Source of the DNA: Hanleya hanleyi
Taxonomy: Eukaryota > Mollusca > Polyplacophora > Lepidopleurida > Hanleyidae
Length of the DNA: 64,000 nucleotides
NCBI GenBank assembly: GCA_036873755.1
Contig: JAVTVY010019460.1
Span: 1 to 64,000 of the forward strand
Reading direction: 5' to 3'
Shown here: one piece after another, positions 55,901-64,000 of the stretch
Position numbering within the stretch: the first letter of the stretch is position 1
Layout: each line of letters starts with the position of its first letter
Program-made: the position numbers and the translations under genes
Notes under the pieces: model-generated
Told to the model about the DNA's origin: nothing
Seen by the model: only the letters and a program-made list of their open reading frames with translations
Database searches by the model: none

Positions 55901-58900
55901 ATAATAAATGGAAAAAAAATGACTCACCATAAAAGGAAAATAGAGTGGTTGAGGAAAGCCAAAGTCACCAGGTCGAACAGCGTCCACATACCAGGTGATA
56001 AGGAGACAGATTAGGATATCTGCCAGGAACATAGCCATCACCTCGAGCAGGGTCACATTGTCGTCCACTGTGGCCACCTGGTTGATGTTACTAAACTGGG
56101 CGCCAGCACCTACAGAACACGGTACGGCATTATGGATGCAGTCTTTATGCAGTGATGTTAACTGACGATAACAGAAGCCATCTACATAATACAGTCGTCA
56201 CTTGATAATCATGTGCGATGTAAAATGGGGTTCAGGACATGTGCTGGGTGCTTTTCATTTGTCACCTAGATTTGCCTTCCCTGGCGAAAATTCAACCATT
56301 TTACCAAAAGTCCCAAGGTGTATATTGTTATAATGCTACAGGCATTCCATCAGAATTATTGGATTTGCTTCAGTGCTTGAAGAGATGTAACCACACTATG
56401 GAGACGTTGTGGTAGAGAGCCCGCTTCGCATGCGGCAGGTCCCAGGCTCGATCTCGAGCCGATCCATACCGCACATAGAGAAATCCCGCAGCGATATCAG
56501 TAACGTTGGGGGTTGATAATAATTCTTTCTCATCCTGTACATTGAACTGTCCATATCGGATATCCAGGAGTTCAAGCTATTGACATTCGGCTTGTTACAT
56601 GTATCTTGGAGAGTGAACTTGATATATGTCGTGAAGATTATGTAGGATTGGATTAATAATATTTTATTAATGATATAATAATCTGTGTTTTGATATTTGA
56701 TATCTCGAAGATTGCTCATTTATTTTGGTCCATTATTGTGTAGTGAATGGACATTTATCTAATTGTTTTTTGACACCTTGCAGATTGGATTTTGGAAATG
56801 ACAACATGGAGATTGAATTGTTGACATGACATCTTGGAGATTGAATTGTCAAAACGACATCCTGGTGTATTTTTTTCACATGTTCCTCCATTTTATTGAC
56901 CAAATAACTTTTGAAATAAATACTAAGTTATTCATCTGCGGGAATCGAACCCACGATCACTCCACCATTGTCCTCGGGACTCTACATTATTCATTTAACT
57001 TTATCTCTACGTGACTGTATCAGGCGCCTTGACCCTAACTTTTTTTAACGGAATAGTATGGGCACCTGCACAAATGACATCGAAAAACCAATGCCTGGGA
57101 TTTAAAAAAAATAACTAAAACCTTGGGAGAACAACCAAAAACCACGACAAACCACAGATTCTAGGAGACAAGTTTCTATTGAAAACAGTTCTTTTTTCAT
57201 GTTACTGTCTCAACTTGTATTTAGGATTTGATTCTGTTTCTCTTGTCGTTATAAAAACAGAGAATGACCGGTTGAAAACACTGTCTGGATCCTTTCTTTT
57301 AACTAGGACATTTTTCCCTGACTCGCAATTCGGTTTGGACATATTTTCCTAAAGAGAAACATCTGAAAAGGGACATTGGTTCCTGGGACATTCTGTCTTT
57401 TCACACCTGTTCGTATTATGAAATGTTCGATAATTACATGAGCAGTGTGACTAACGTCACAGGACCTACGAAGTAGGGTAGGCATTAGGACTCCGACGCG
57501 CACTGAACTCTTGGAAATCCCCCCGCCCCAAGTTGAAATCCTGCCTATATTAAGATGGGCACAGCCCAAGTCAGAATCATCAGTGATTTTCATTAAAAAT
57601 CACCAGAAATTTTCATCAAAAGTATGTCAGCTCAGAACTTGCTGGTAACAGTCCCCTAATGCACCTTCATGCGAAAAATCAAGGTTCTAATGTCAACAGT
57701 TCTCCTTATTTTGCCGACGAAAGGATTCGGATGGACTCACTCACTGACTACCGGACAATTTGCAGATGGTAGCCTAACTTCGTAGGAATAATCGCCGTTT
57801 TTTAATTTAGACATCTGTATACTTGGATGTTCACCGGTCCCAGAATGGACGTTTATAATGGAGGATGGAAACTCAAGAGCAAAAAGGACCACGTTTGCGC
57901 CTGTGGACAATTACTGTGCACACAGTCAAAAGTACTGCGTACCAAGAGTACACAAAGTGTGACAAAAATTATCATGCACAGCGGTGTGCTCCTTTTATAC
58001 ACACTTTTGTGTAAGTCTTGTACACACCGATGTGTACTTTCGGCATACTTTGCTTGGAGAAGTCTACAAAGCACTGTATAACGTGTACACACCACGTTGT
58101 GTATGATAGTTTTTGCCACACTTTGTGTACTTTTTTGTAGACAGTAGTTTTAAGACATGACATACAGAATCTATTCAGAATACAGAATCTATTCATAATA
58201 TTTATGTTCATTTCATTAAAGTCAATCGTCTCTGAAGTTTCAGTGGACGCATCTCTCTCGCTCGCTTTCATAACGGGAATATTGGTACTGAAGTCATGAC
58301 TTCATTGTCTGTTTCACTCTTTCATTTGTGACCACATGGGCTACTGTCCGCTACTTCGTATGTAGAATATTTCCATTGTATACTATTGGATTACGCTTCC
58401 GAGAACTATATACGCACAATAGCATCTAAATCTATAGAATTGGCAAGCGAACCTTTCAAGCAACATTGAATGCGCGTTATCGATATATATCTAGAGTTGC
58501 TCTATACGCAGAACAATCTATCTCTTCCAGGTAAAAAGGCTTCTATTGGCGTTAAAATGGATCTTGTGTTCGGAATTTGTTTTCGCTTATATACAAACCA
58601 ATAACCACATAGGGCATATCCTGTCGCCGATCTAGCTGCAAAAAACTACGATTTATCGAGTACAGTTAATTCTGTCGGAAGGAGATGGTACGATAAGGCA
58701 GCATTTTGGCTTATACGTGGTGCGGTTGAAATCGAAAAAAAATGTCCTAAAAATAATATATATGTATATATGTATCTTGACTAACTAGACAGAAGGGTGA
58801 GATAAAATACCATACCAGTACATGTATAATTAGCAAAGCAATGTACCATACATATGCTAATTAATGTAACGAGTAAGAGACAGTCTTTTGTATTAACCAT

Positions 58901-61900
58901 TATTACCCTGATAACCAAATTGTAAAACTTTTCTAAACGTTTTTACAACCGGGAAACTCACAGTCTTATTAGACCTGCCCTCCTGGTGCCGAGGGTGATA
59001 TTATGTAGGGTATATTCAAAGGCGACGACTTTGATGGGAGATGGGTATTAGTGTCATTGAAAGGTTCATAAAGGATAGACCCACCGGGTATGTAATATGT
59101 CTATAATAATTTCTTTATTTCCTTTATTTCAATGAAATATTGTCATGATTTCCTGGTAATAAAATGTGATTGAACCATCTCAGAGCAAGGGCGTCGGAAA
59201 CAAATTGGAAGTGGTACGGCCTTATGAGGCAGAGGGGGGGGGGGGGGTACTATAATAGCACTTCAGGCGAGTGTTGAGACAGCCTGGGCCCCAGAAGCTC
59301 CTGGGGTCTAGATCCTCGGAGACGCGTTCAGAGCGATTTCTGGTGAATAAAATCACTCTACAATGAAGTGTATTTTCAGTTATTTCGTAATCCTTTTACC
59401 ATGAAAACGCAATCGGTGGTGGTTTTCTGCGATGCTGAATTAGAAAAATATATGTATAGTAAAGTAAGCTAGACATATTCGTAGACGATATAATTATTAT
59501 AGGCAGTTAATAATAAGCTAGACATATTCGTAGACGATATAATTATTATAGGTGTTAATTCATTGTACAAGTTTGTTTTTTGCGCAAAAGATAGACCAGT
59601 CCAATCACCCCTTGATTTATTGGTGGAAAAGTTCGCGATTGAATTATTCAATCACAGAAAGTAAACTTTTCCACCAATAAATCAAGGGGTGATCAAATTT
59701 ATTGGAACCGGAAGTTGACAAAATGGTCCAAAATCATGCAAATAATTCTTTCTTAGTAATTTTAACTGAGTTTAGACGGGAATCAAAGTTATTAGAACAA
59801 CTGATTCAATTTTGTCCACAAAAATGGGGGTGATTGAATTCTAATATGGTGGTTGAATTATTAGAGGAATTACCGTAGTGGTGATGGATTAAAAACCCTG
59901 CATGAACAGCCCTCACAATTAACCACGGCAAACGACATTTGCCGTGGTAAATGCTGGGGTAAAATCACTTAGCGACGGCACTTTTTTTGCCGTTGGTCGC
60001 AATGTGACGTTGTTGTTGTTGTCAATAAAAAAATTGGGTCGATGGTAAAATACGTCTCCTTGAACCGCCTATTCTTGCGAATATATTTGGTTTTAATAAG
60101 CGAGACAGCTTCTGATGTTGTGGTTGTCTGATTGCATTATTTGGAGACAACGGTCGGCACAAATGCACTTTTCCAAGAACTGAAAGCCAATCTGCAGGTC
60201 TTCAATTAGGTGTCTGTCGCTCTACAGCATGAAGGTTATTCATCCGCTGGCGTTTGCTTATTGTCGCAACAATATAACACAGGCGATCGCATATGCGGAG
60301 AATGCTCTGGGGAATGGTGAGGGTTACGATGAAGGGGAATTCACATAAAGGTAGCATTATGTATTATTGTATTATGAATAGCATGGTAACCTGAAATAGT
60401 GAACTGAATAGTAATTTTGAATCAATGAATTATCACTAAATATCTTATATACTCCATGTTTTTATACATTAGACAGAAGATAATTTGCCAGATATTTATA
60501 GTATCGTACTCCACGTAAGCCCCTGCAATTGCCATTCTCCTGCGCAGTGGTATTTCTGAAAGTCTGCATCTAACGTCAAAAGGATAGCACGTGGACAACT
60601 GGTTAGCTTATCAGCAGAGCCTACTAATATTCTATGACCCAAATACTTGGGGGAAGATATCTTTTAACAAAAGACATTGCCTCTCTCCGGATCTTCTGCT
60701 CGAATAAACGACAATCTTTATACTTTCTACATTAAACATTATAACGCTTTCAGTGCAATGCATATCTATTTCAATGAAGAATCAGACACCAGTTTTAGAA
60801 AAAAAATTTCGCCACAAACATCCCCCTGATCTCACTATTTTAGACTGACTTGCAGCCTGTCTAGACATAGACCCGTCCATAGAAATCTACAGAGTGTAGC
60901 TTAATTCAGCAGTGAGAGGGGAGAGACTGTATTGTAATCAGCGTACACGACTGAGTGGCTACAAACTAAGCTGATCTTGGAGAGTAAAACAAAACCACTG
61001 GAAAACGAGGCGCTCGATTTTGGCACCAATGCACAAAATTAACATGTCTAGCAACACGGTTTTCCAAGAATAATTTAATGAAAACATTACAAACAAGAGA
61101 GGGAGATTAAGTTAGTGATTAAAACAATGCACTATATAGCGTTTCTATTGAACTAAGACGCCTCCTGAAAAAAGAATAGGTTCGCAGCATTGGGAAAGTC
61201 AAATCACTCGAGGACAACCTCCCTGCCCACTTACGCGCGAACTTAGACACCGAAACAAGTAAAACGCTATAAAACAACATTTTAAGATGTACTCGAGTAT
61301 TGTAACATATATATTATCAAAGTAACAAACCCAAGACTGAAAAATAATATCACGAAAAACATGAAATATTGTCGCTATCAAGGATGAGCTCAAGCACGCT
61401 TTCTTCAGGAAGTGTAGGTTGGTCGGACGGCGGAAGGATATCTTTAAACTTTTGCTGGGGGAAATTCATGCCTATATAATGTATCTACTACCGTAGATTA
61501 CATAAAAAACAATCAGGACATCTAGGACATGTAGGACATTTTATTTTATTTTTTTCGATTTCAACTGCACCCCATATAGGACAAGATCTCGCCTTATCGT
61601 ACCGCAAATGACCGTTTTTTGCACACAGCGCTAACTATCGATTATTTGATCTGTTTTGGATGTACGGGAATGGGAACTAATACGATACCTGTTCCTTCGT
61701 GATAACCGATGATGTTCACCCCAATTGCCATGGCAACGTTTGGAAGGAGACAGGAAAGCAGTTTCGTTCCTTTGCCCATCGTTTCATAACTATTGGTTAT
61801 GAAGAAGTATGGGAAATATGACAGAAAGTAGAGGATACCACCGGCCGCTGCTGCTGAATTGGCTGAAATATGAATAAATAGAATTCCTGTAATGCCGGAG

Positions 61901-62976
61901 TATATCATATATTCAAAGGCGCTCAGCATACAAAATATAGTCTATCACTGAATTCTAATAAACTTGCCTATTACACTGTACATGACATGCTGTTTGTGGG
62001 AGGTTTTTTTCTCGTCCTTTTTGTGTTGTCGAATTTCACACCAGACTGGAGTTAGTATAGTAGTGTAATAATGACCGTATCAGGCCAGGCGAAGTTGAGG
62101 GGCTGTGGTTGGGGTGTGGGATTGTGAGATTGTGTGTGCGTGTGTGTGTGGCTGTTGCGTGTGGGGTTGACGGATTTATGGAGTTGTGGGGTTATGGTCG
62201 AATTACGATCGATCGTTATGTTTCAACACGTAACCACAATTTGTGAAGTCTCGTCTTCATGTGTGATCACGGGGCAGTTTAGTCTAAAGAGAGAAGGAAT
62301 TTGTATCGCCATACCATTCTAATCGCCATACCCATGTAGACGTACACTGTACATCGGGAGGTTGAAAAAAGTGCAGGTACCACGATTTAGCTTGTTTTAC
62401 ACTATAACGTGAATACGCTATATTGTATCCACACTATATAAATATAATCTATCACGATAATCTAAAAGCAAAAGTAATTAATTAGACGTAAAAAAACACA
62501 TTGAAATGGTTTTAAACATCTCAGTAGTGAAGCATAATAATGCTGAAACATGTTTGTCTAGTACATAAGCAAGATAATCAACTTATCCGATCAACTGTGA
62601 GAGCGCCATAATATCCCTTTACCATGATAGTCAGCGGTCCAACTAGTGATGGGAACATATCATGCGTAATGAAAATTTTGGAACATGCTAATATTGAGCC
62701 TTCTCTGGAATGAAAACAAAACTTTCTGAAAAGCTCACCTTTTTGAAAGAATACGCTGATAGCAAAACAAAATGCAATAATCGATGACACATAAAATAGC
62801 AAAAAGAGGAAGAAGAGACCGGCGTTGGTTAGAGCCAGAACCCCTTCTTTTTGTCCAAGGTTGGCCGTCAGCAGTATGGTGTACACCAGAGTGGCAACGA
62901 ACAGATAGATGAAATTCTTCACGAACCAGGACAACCAGTAAATAAAATTACTGAGACCCATCATCTTCATCGATTC
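34502..62976 (-). CDS. ABCA3-like: ABC transporter subfamily A (ABCA3-like), 3' sixteen exons
   Basis: Sixteen exons with consistent GT/AG borders and phases give 1,441 codons to the stop. Order: end of transmembrane domain 1; NBD1 (Walker [12 protein letters not shown]-loop CPQHD, signature [10 protein letters not shown], Walker [13 protein letters not shown], His in [10 protein letters not shown]); regulatory linker; transmembrane domain 2 with large ectodomain; NBD2 ([44 protein letters not shown]); a C-terminal segment with [14 protein letters not shown]. The motifs GAGYHM, FFQKAN and LEQVFLNFA favour ABCA3-type phospholipid transporters over ABCA1. All ATP-binding residues are intact in both halves. 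It would move lipids across membranes of lysosome-related organelles or the plasma membrane. The N-terminal first helix and first ectodomain (a few hundred residues) and the promoter lie beyond 64,000. Confidence 0.93.
35221..35245. repeat. (CCAAT)n short tandem repeat
   Basis: cattccaatccaatccaatccaatc, in the intron between exons o and p. Confidence 0.8.
35516..35686 (-). CDS. ABCA exon o (NBD2 signature, Walker B, His loop)
   Basis: Encodes [56 protein letters not shown]. Acceptor gttttcag, donor gtaaat. Confidence 0.93.
35687..37478. other. Intron between ABCA exons n and o
   Basis: 1.8 kb. ORFs on either strand (35,996-36,259; 37,196-37,378) have no recognisable domain. No repeat family identified with confidence. 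Confidence 0.5.
37479..37666 (-). CDS. ABCA exon n (NBD2 Q-loop)
   Basis: Encodes [33 protein letters not shown]...[18 protein letters not shown]; the last codon is completed as Ser by the next exon, starting the signature [10 protein letters not shown]. Acceptor tttttag, donor gtgatt. Confidence 0.92.
38015..38520 (-). CDS. ABCA exon m (last helix and NBD2 Walker A)
   Basis: Encodes [33 protein letters not shown], an acidic linker ([22 protein letters not shown]), then [45 protein letters not shown]...[10 protein letters not shown]. Acceptor tcgcag, donor gtattt. Confidence 0.93.
38660..38880 (-). repeat. Dispersed repeat, inverted relative to 12,903-13,125
   Basis: tcattcataat.cagccgtcgttcattaaagaatatccgtgtccataatccaaagacctattccat ... 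gcggtcaacagttttcaatgatgccgacaagacatcatgatgt, the reverse complement of the sequence inside the left Polinton terminal repeat insertion. Partial further copies at 38,985-39,045 and 54,150-54,240. Confidence 0.75.
39365..39930. repeat. Dispersed repeat pieces in an ABCA intron
   Basis: 39,365-39,450 and 39,820-39,930 match successive parts of the repeat at 26,750-26,934, separated here by about 370 bp of other sequence, suggesting a nested insertion. Confidence 0.6.
40080..40277 (-). CDS. ABCA exon l (transmembrane domain 2)
   Basis: Encodes [55 protein letters not shown]...GRCDK. The P-x-F-x-L-G-x-G motif is typical of ABCA second halves. Acceptor cttacag, donor gtatat. Confidence 0.92.
40542..41546 (-). 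CDS. ABCA exon k (transmembrane domain 2 and ectodomain 2)
   Basis: 1,005 bp, largest exon. [19 protein letters not shown] leads into helix 7 ([20 protein letters not shown]), a large luminal domain with several N-x-T sequons (YTNIS, GNLTL), then helices starting [27 protein letters not shown] and [17 protein letters not shown]. Acceptor tttatcag, donor gtgaga. Confidence 0.93.
41683..41835 (+). repeat. Gastropod-type SINE-like repeat copy
   Basis: gtgagtgagtaggatttaacgtcgtttgcaacaatttttcagtcatatcacgacggtgcc...; same family as 10,938. Located 140 bp upstream (in gene direction) of ABCA exon k. Confidence 0.65.
42253..42437 (-). CDS. ABCA exon j (variable linker)
   Basis: 61 polar residues ([19 protein letters not shown]...[20 protein letters not shown]), Ser/Asp/Lys-rich and probably disordered. 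Phases fit the neighbours exactly (2 in, 1 out). The acceptor is gatttcag and the donor gtaaat. It is the least conserved exon. Confidence 0.82.
42473..42667. mobile_element. MITE with ctctctaaaat ends
   Basis: Terminal inverted repeats of 24 bp (ctctctaaaataattagattgaaa / inverse with one mismatch). The core repeats caatctat.a.attga. It lies 36 bp upstream of the exon j acceptor on the transcribed strand. The target duplication is unclear. Confidence 0.7.
42700..43240. other. AT-rich intron sequence
   Basis: T-run at 42,700-42,726, then degenerate aattgtaatt/aattcaaatt repeats to about 43,090. No gene. Confidence 0.5.
43821..44070 (-). CDS. ABCA exon i (after NBD1)
   Basis: Encodes [14 protein letters not shown]...[20 protein letters not shown]...[26 protein letters not shown], the regulatory part behind NBD1. 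Acceptor ttatccag, donor gtaaga. Confidence 0.92.
44315..44750 (+). repeat. Dispersed repeat block, copy 1
   Basis: cgcgaccgctcggcctattccgtcgaac...tacctcgcgcattaatg...ttacagctctcagctgtaaa...cacgtgaggcacaccacatgctatagg...cgagaccgtgtcgagtgg. Inverted copy at 51,290-51,680. Confidence 0.8.
45130..45340 (-). CDS. ABCA exon h (NBD1 Walker B and His loop)
   Basis: Encodes [42 protein letters not shown] and [14 protein letters not shown]. Acceptor gactag, donor gtaaga. A hairpin (gctgcttggattcgagagtatat / inverse) sits in the intron 15 bp past the donor. Confidence 0.93.
45745..46135 (+). repeat. Direct repeat block beside ABCA exon g, copy 1
   Basis: ccccacagcgcatactccgtttcacaggctcactcc ... ttttgcacatgagcgaactacttttcatatg ... 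ttttactatatatgatgtcac ... ggctggggtattactatgcc. The second copy is at 55,440-55,850, in the same orientation. Confidence 0.8.
46146..46301 (-). CDS. ABCA exon g (NBD1 signature)
   Basis: 52 codons, phase 0: [22 protein letters not shown]...[22 protein letters not shown]. The ABC signature is intact. Acceptor tatacag, donor gtatga. Confidence 0.92.
47095..47249 (-). CDS. ABCA exon f (NBD1 Q-loop)
   Basis: Encodes [17 protein letters not shown]...[26 protein letters not shown]; the Q-loop Gln is present. Acceptor atgacag, donor gtaagc. It is preceded by the largest intron after exon e (6.4 kb). Confidence 0.92.
47320..48880. other. Intron sequence, no feature recognised
   Basis: Part of the 6.4-kb intron between exons e and f. 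AT-rich, no ORF with a domain, no clear repeat. Confidence 0.5.
48895..49610. mobile_element. Foldback element with a 47-bp minisatellite core
   Basis: Arms of about 175 bp: left 48,900-49,075 (cataaattttcttttttgca ... gtagaacaac ... cattactccgtgatatcgataatatatgacgcttgaaat), right 49,430-49,600 inverted. Core: five to six tandem units of gtgtgcggtttatcattcggcaatgtcgcgtctacggtcatagag (49,085-49,360). Confidence 0.75.
49680..50131. mobile_element. Foldback element, about 450 bp
   Basis: tagtttaatcagggtt at the left pairs with aaccctgattaaacta at the right. An inner hairpin pairs ggttttagggtgaagtgtcgaaatatggg (49,949) with ccccatatttcgacagttcaccctaaaacc (50,032). Confidence 0.7.
50132..51289. 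other. Intron sequence, no feature recognised
   Basis: No ORF, RNA gene or clear repeat. Confidence 0.45.
51290..51680 (-). repeat. Dispersed repeat block, inverted copy 2
   Basis: ccactcgacacggcctcggg ... cctatagcatgtggtgtgtctcacgtg ... tttacagctgagagctgta ... gcgcgaggtactaggagttcgacggaataggccgagcggtcgcg; reverse complement of 44,315-44,750. Confidence 0.8.
52000..53550. mobile_element. Decayed DNA transposon with inverted ends and subterminal repeats
   Basis: Left arm about 52,010-52,210 (catataacgctaaaagatttttatcaatattttctttctctggaatatgt...agttactacttaactaagaattt...gggcgtatttaagcc). It is inverted at 53,335-53,490. About three 36-bp tandem units (aacgaattggtccgttgcgatggtacatatagcgtt) at 53,447-53,545. 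An ORF start at 52,368 encodes about 34 residues including LPYQFEG before a stop; a YQFEP-type N terminus is seen in some invertebrate transposon proteins, so family assignment stays open. Confidence 0.55.
53638..53767 (-). CDS. ABCA exon e (NBD1 Walker A)
   Basis: Encodes [43 protein letters not shown]; Walker A is complete. Acceptor gtctgtag, donor gttagc. Confidence 0.92.
54543..54652. mobile_element. 110-bp MITE with TA target duplication
   Basis: tctaaaatatgacaccttga.tcaaaac / inverse at 54,626-54,652. TA at 54,541-54,542 and 54,653-54,654. Confidence 0.7.
55016..55159 (-). CDS. ABCA exon d (linker to NBD1)
   Basis: 48 codons in phase 0, from [11 protein letters not shown] through an acidic linker to GISIRNLRR, which opens the first strand of NBD1. 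Acceptor ttttgcag, donor gtgtgt. Confidence 0.88.
55440..55850 (+). repeat. Direct repeat block beside ABCA exon c, copy 2
   Basis: Same order of motifs as 45,745-46,135. It ends about 80 bp from exon c, as the other copy ends about 10 bp from exon g. Confidence 0.8.
55928..56109 (-). CDS. ABCA exon c (end of transmembrane domain 1)
   Basis: Encodes [25 protein letters not shown]...[22 protein letters not shown]: last helix of the domain and the conserved V-x-PG-x-x-G-x-P-x-P-x-YFP turn before NBD1. Acceptor ttctgtag, donor gtgagt. Confidence 0.92.
56401..56458 (+). repeat. tRNA-Ala(CGC)-derived SINE head or tRNA pseudogene
   Basis: Reads gttgtggtagagagc (A-box region), ccgcttcgcatgcgg (anticodon arm with loop ttcgcat, anticodon CGC), caggtcccaggctcgatctcgagc (variable and T arm, B-box region). 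The acceptor stem does not pair and the first anticodon-stem pair is a mismatch, so it is not a working tRNA. Unrelated sequence follows, as in SINEs. Confidence 0.6.
56936..56990 (-). repeat. Possible tRNA-like B-box fragment
   Basis: The minus strand reads gatcgtgggttcgattcccgcagatga, a good T-arm (GGTTCGATTCC), but no A-box or anticodon arm is convincing upstream. Confidence 0.35.
57895..58140. repeat. Foldback-like repeat with gtacacaaagtgtg words
   Basis: gtacacaaagtgtgacaaaaattatcat at 57,949 pairs with atgatagtttttgccacactttgtgtac at 58,101. Between them gtgtacacac and inverse recur. Probably a MITE. Confidence 0.55.
58141..59215. other. Intron sequence, no gene
   Basis: Part of the 5.6-kb intron between exons b and c. 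Around 58,640-58,750 (ctgcaaaaaac..cgattt...ggtacgataaggc...ggttgaaatcgaaaaaa) partly matches, inverted, 61,535-61,625. Confidence 0.45.
59468..59558. repeat. Two-copy tandem repeat
   Basis: aagctagacatattcgtagacgatataattattatagg occurs twice, starting at about 59,466 and 59,514. Confidence 0.85.
59604..59694. mobile_element. Short hairpin MITE
   Basis: aatcaccccttgatttattggtggaaaagtt pairs with aacttttccaccaataaatcaaggggtgat around a loop of about 30 bp. Confidence 0.7.
59700..61640. other. Intron sequence, no gene recognised
   Basis: No supported ORF or RNA. The last 100 bp carry the inverted match to 58,640-58,750. Confidence 0.45.
61689..61862 (-). CDS. ABCA exon b (transmembrane domain 1)
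   Basis: Encodes (A)[20 protein letters not shown] and [20 protein letters not shown], the ABCA-typical block in the membrane domain. Acceptor atttcag, donor gtatcg. Confidence 0.9.
62739..62976 (-). CDS. ABCA exon a (transmembrane domain 1)
   Basis: Starts in phase 0 with Glu-Ser before [16 protein letters not shown]. Two hydrophobic spans follow ([39 protein letters not shown]). Ends SVFFQK plus one base; donor gtgagc. Acceptor tttctag. Confidence 0.9.
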
Positions 62977-64000
62977 CTAGAAAGATAAAACAATAAATTG
63001 TTTTGTGAGAAATTGGATCCATATTCTCAAAAAAAAAATTAAAAATGTGAATCCAATTGTAACGTATATTACAAATTGTTTCTCTCTACGATATAACTGA
63101 AAAATAAGACATTTCAGGTTTTTCTGCTTATGTGTTACTTCGATTGCCGTACACTTGTACATGGTGCACGCACTCTTATTCTTGGAGAAATCTCAATTTT
63201 CTACGTCTCGAGTGTTGTTCTGTTTAGTGACTATATTTATATTACCTAATGATCACTTTGAAACAAATGATCTATATGAGGAGGGGGGGGGGGGTTCAAT
63301 ATAGGCTCTGTCTGTTCACCAACCCACGTTTTCATTTATACGTGTATTCTCAAAATAAACATTAACTAATTGATTCCTACTGGATATAAAGGCCGAATAA
63401 CCACAATTCATTTTCAGAGATTTCAGGACTATATCCTAAATATCAGGGAATAAACCACTGAATAATGTATTTTCACAAAGAAGTGACCGCACCAAATGAT
63501 TACTGGGAACTTGGTAAATCTCACCCTGACGCGAGAACCCGAATGTGTGTTAAGGAAGAAACCAGAATCGCAGTGTAAGACCGCACAAAGTATGTCAGAG
63601 TAATAAATTAACTATGTCAGCATGGGGTATTTAAAACACAGGCGGGTCCGGGTCAGGTTTGCAACGAAGACAAACACATTATTTCACCAACGCTGACTTT
63701 GGTGCGGTCTTAGAAAGCGGATGAAATGGACAAATGACCCGTAAAATAATGAACCAGCAGAGCCACAAAGAATTCATGTCTGGATGACTCTATTCAATTT
63801 TCCTCGAAAAGTATTTTTTAACTCTGATCACATGGTATGCTTTGTAAAATGGATATGCTCTATTGTCGAAAATGTACCAAAAATTCCTGGCTGAAATCTC
63901 TGAAAATAGCTGTACGACCTGAAAATCTGGAGTAACCCTCAAATCGTTTCCAGATTAGTAGTAACTAAATTTTTTCTTATATGATTTAAAGAAGTTTAAT
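62977..64000. other. Intron upstream of ABCA exon a
   Basis: No further ABCA exon is recognisable here, so the missing 5' exons lie outside. Contains a G-run at 63,283-63,292. Confidence 0.5.

Noticed and set aside
62977..63162. Open frame directly upstream of ABCA exon a
   Set aside because: A good acceptor (tttctag) ends at 62,977 and the upstream translation has no ABCA similarity.

Overview
The window is invertebrate nuclear DNA, most likely from a mollusc and plausibly a gastropod. The lineage call rests on intron-rich animal gene structure, heavy foldback/MITE load, and copies of a repeat with gagtgagtga...ttaacgtcg...tttcag.tatatc.cgacg that I associate with gastropod genomes. There are no bacterial genes. 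Two things dominate: a graveyard of Polinton/Maverick-type virus-like transposons (positions 1-25,632) and, downstream on the minus strand, the 3' two thirds of an ABC transporter gene of subfamily A (34,502-62,976).

Polinton region. A complete element lies at 12,054-25,626. Its outer ends read AGTAGTA... / ...TACTACT, it is flanked by an exact 6-bp target duplication (tacggt at 12,048-12,053 and 25,627-25,632), and it has long terminal inverted repeats (left about 12,054-14,790, right about 23,830-25,626). Between the repeats all genes run on the plus strand: a PC4-like DNA-binding-type protein with two repeat units (15,118), a small tail-anchored protein (15,940), two more PC4-like proteins (16,339; 16,899), a DDE integrase with a chromodomain (17,390), a membrane-anchored Ser/Thr/Pro-rich protein (18,514), a small basic glycine-rich protein (19,159), a proline-rich basic protein (19,500), a penton-like minor capsid protein (20,366), a small basic protein of the pVI/core type (21,155), a hexon-like major capsid protein of the 'F54H12.2-like' family (21,528) and an adenain-type protease (22,837). 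Integrase, major capsid protein and first PC4-like gene are open. Several others carry one or two frameshifts, and the protease has Tyr where the catalytic His should be. No protein-primed DNA polymerase B and no packaging ATPase can be found. TATA boxes recur at regular distances upstream of the early genes.

Positions 1-1,571 hold the end of a second, inverted and internally deleted copy, followed by a 44-bp satellite made of YY1-type sites. Positions about 5,100-9,937 hold related terminal-repeat material, including at least seven copies of a 152-bp unit with an NRF1-type palindrome. This is split by a 5'-truncated non-LTR retrotransposon with a 12-bp target duplication (7,773-9,649). A second truncated non-LTR element ends at about 10,800. 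Between and around these lie several foldback elements/MITEs.

25,633-34,501 is repeat-rich intergenic DNA with Ty3/gypsy pol remnants, a 521-bp near-perfect foldback element with 9-bp target duplications, and other MITEs.

34,502-62,976 (minus) carries sixteen exons of an ABCA3-like lipid transporter. All junctions are GT/AG and the phases are consistent, giving 1,441 codons: the end of the first membrane domain, NBD1, the second membrane domain with its large ectodomain, NBD2, and a cysteine-rich C terminus. The 5' exons lie beyond the right edge. The introns are full of MITEs, foldbacks, tRNA-derived SINE pieces and duplicated repeat blocks.
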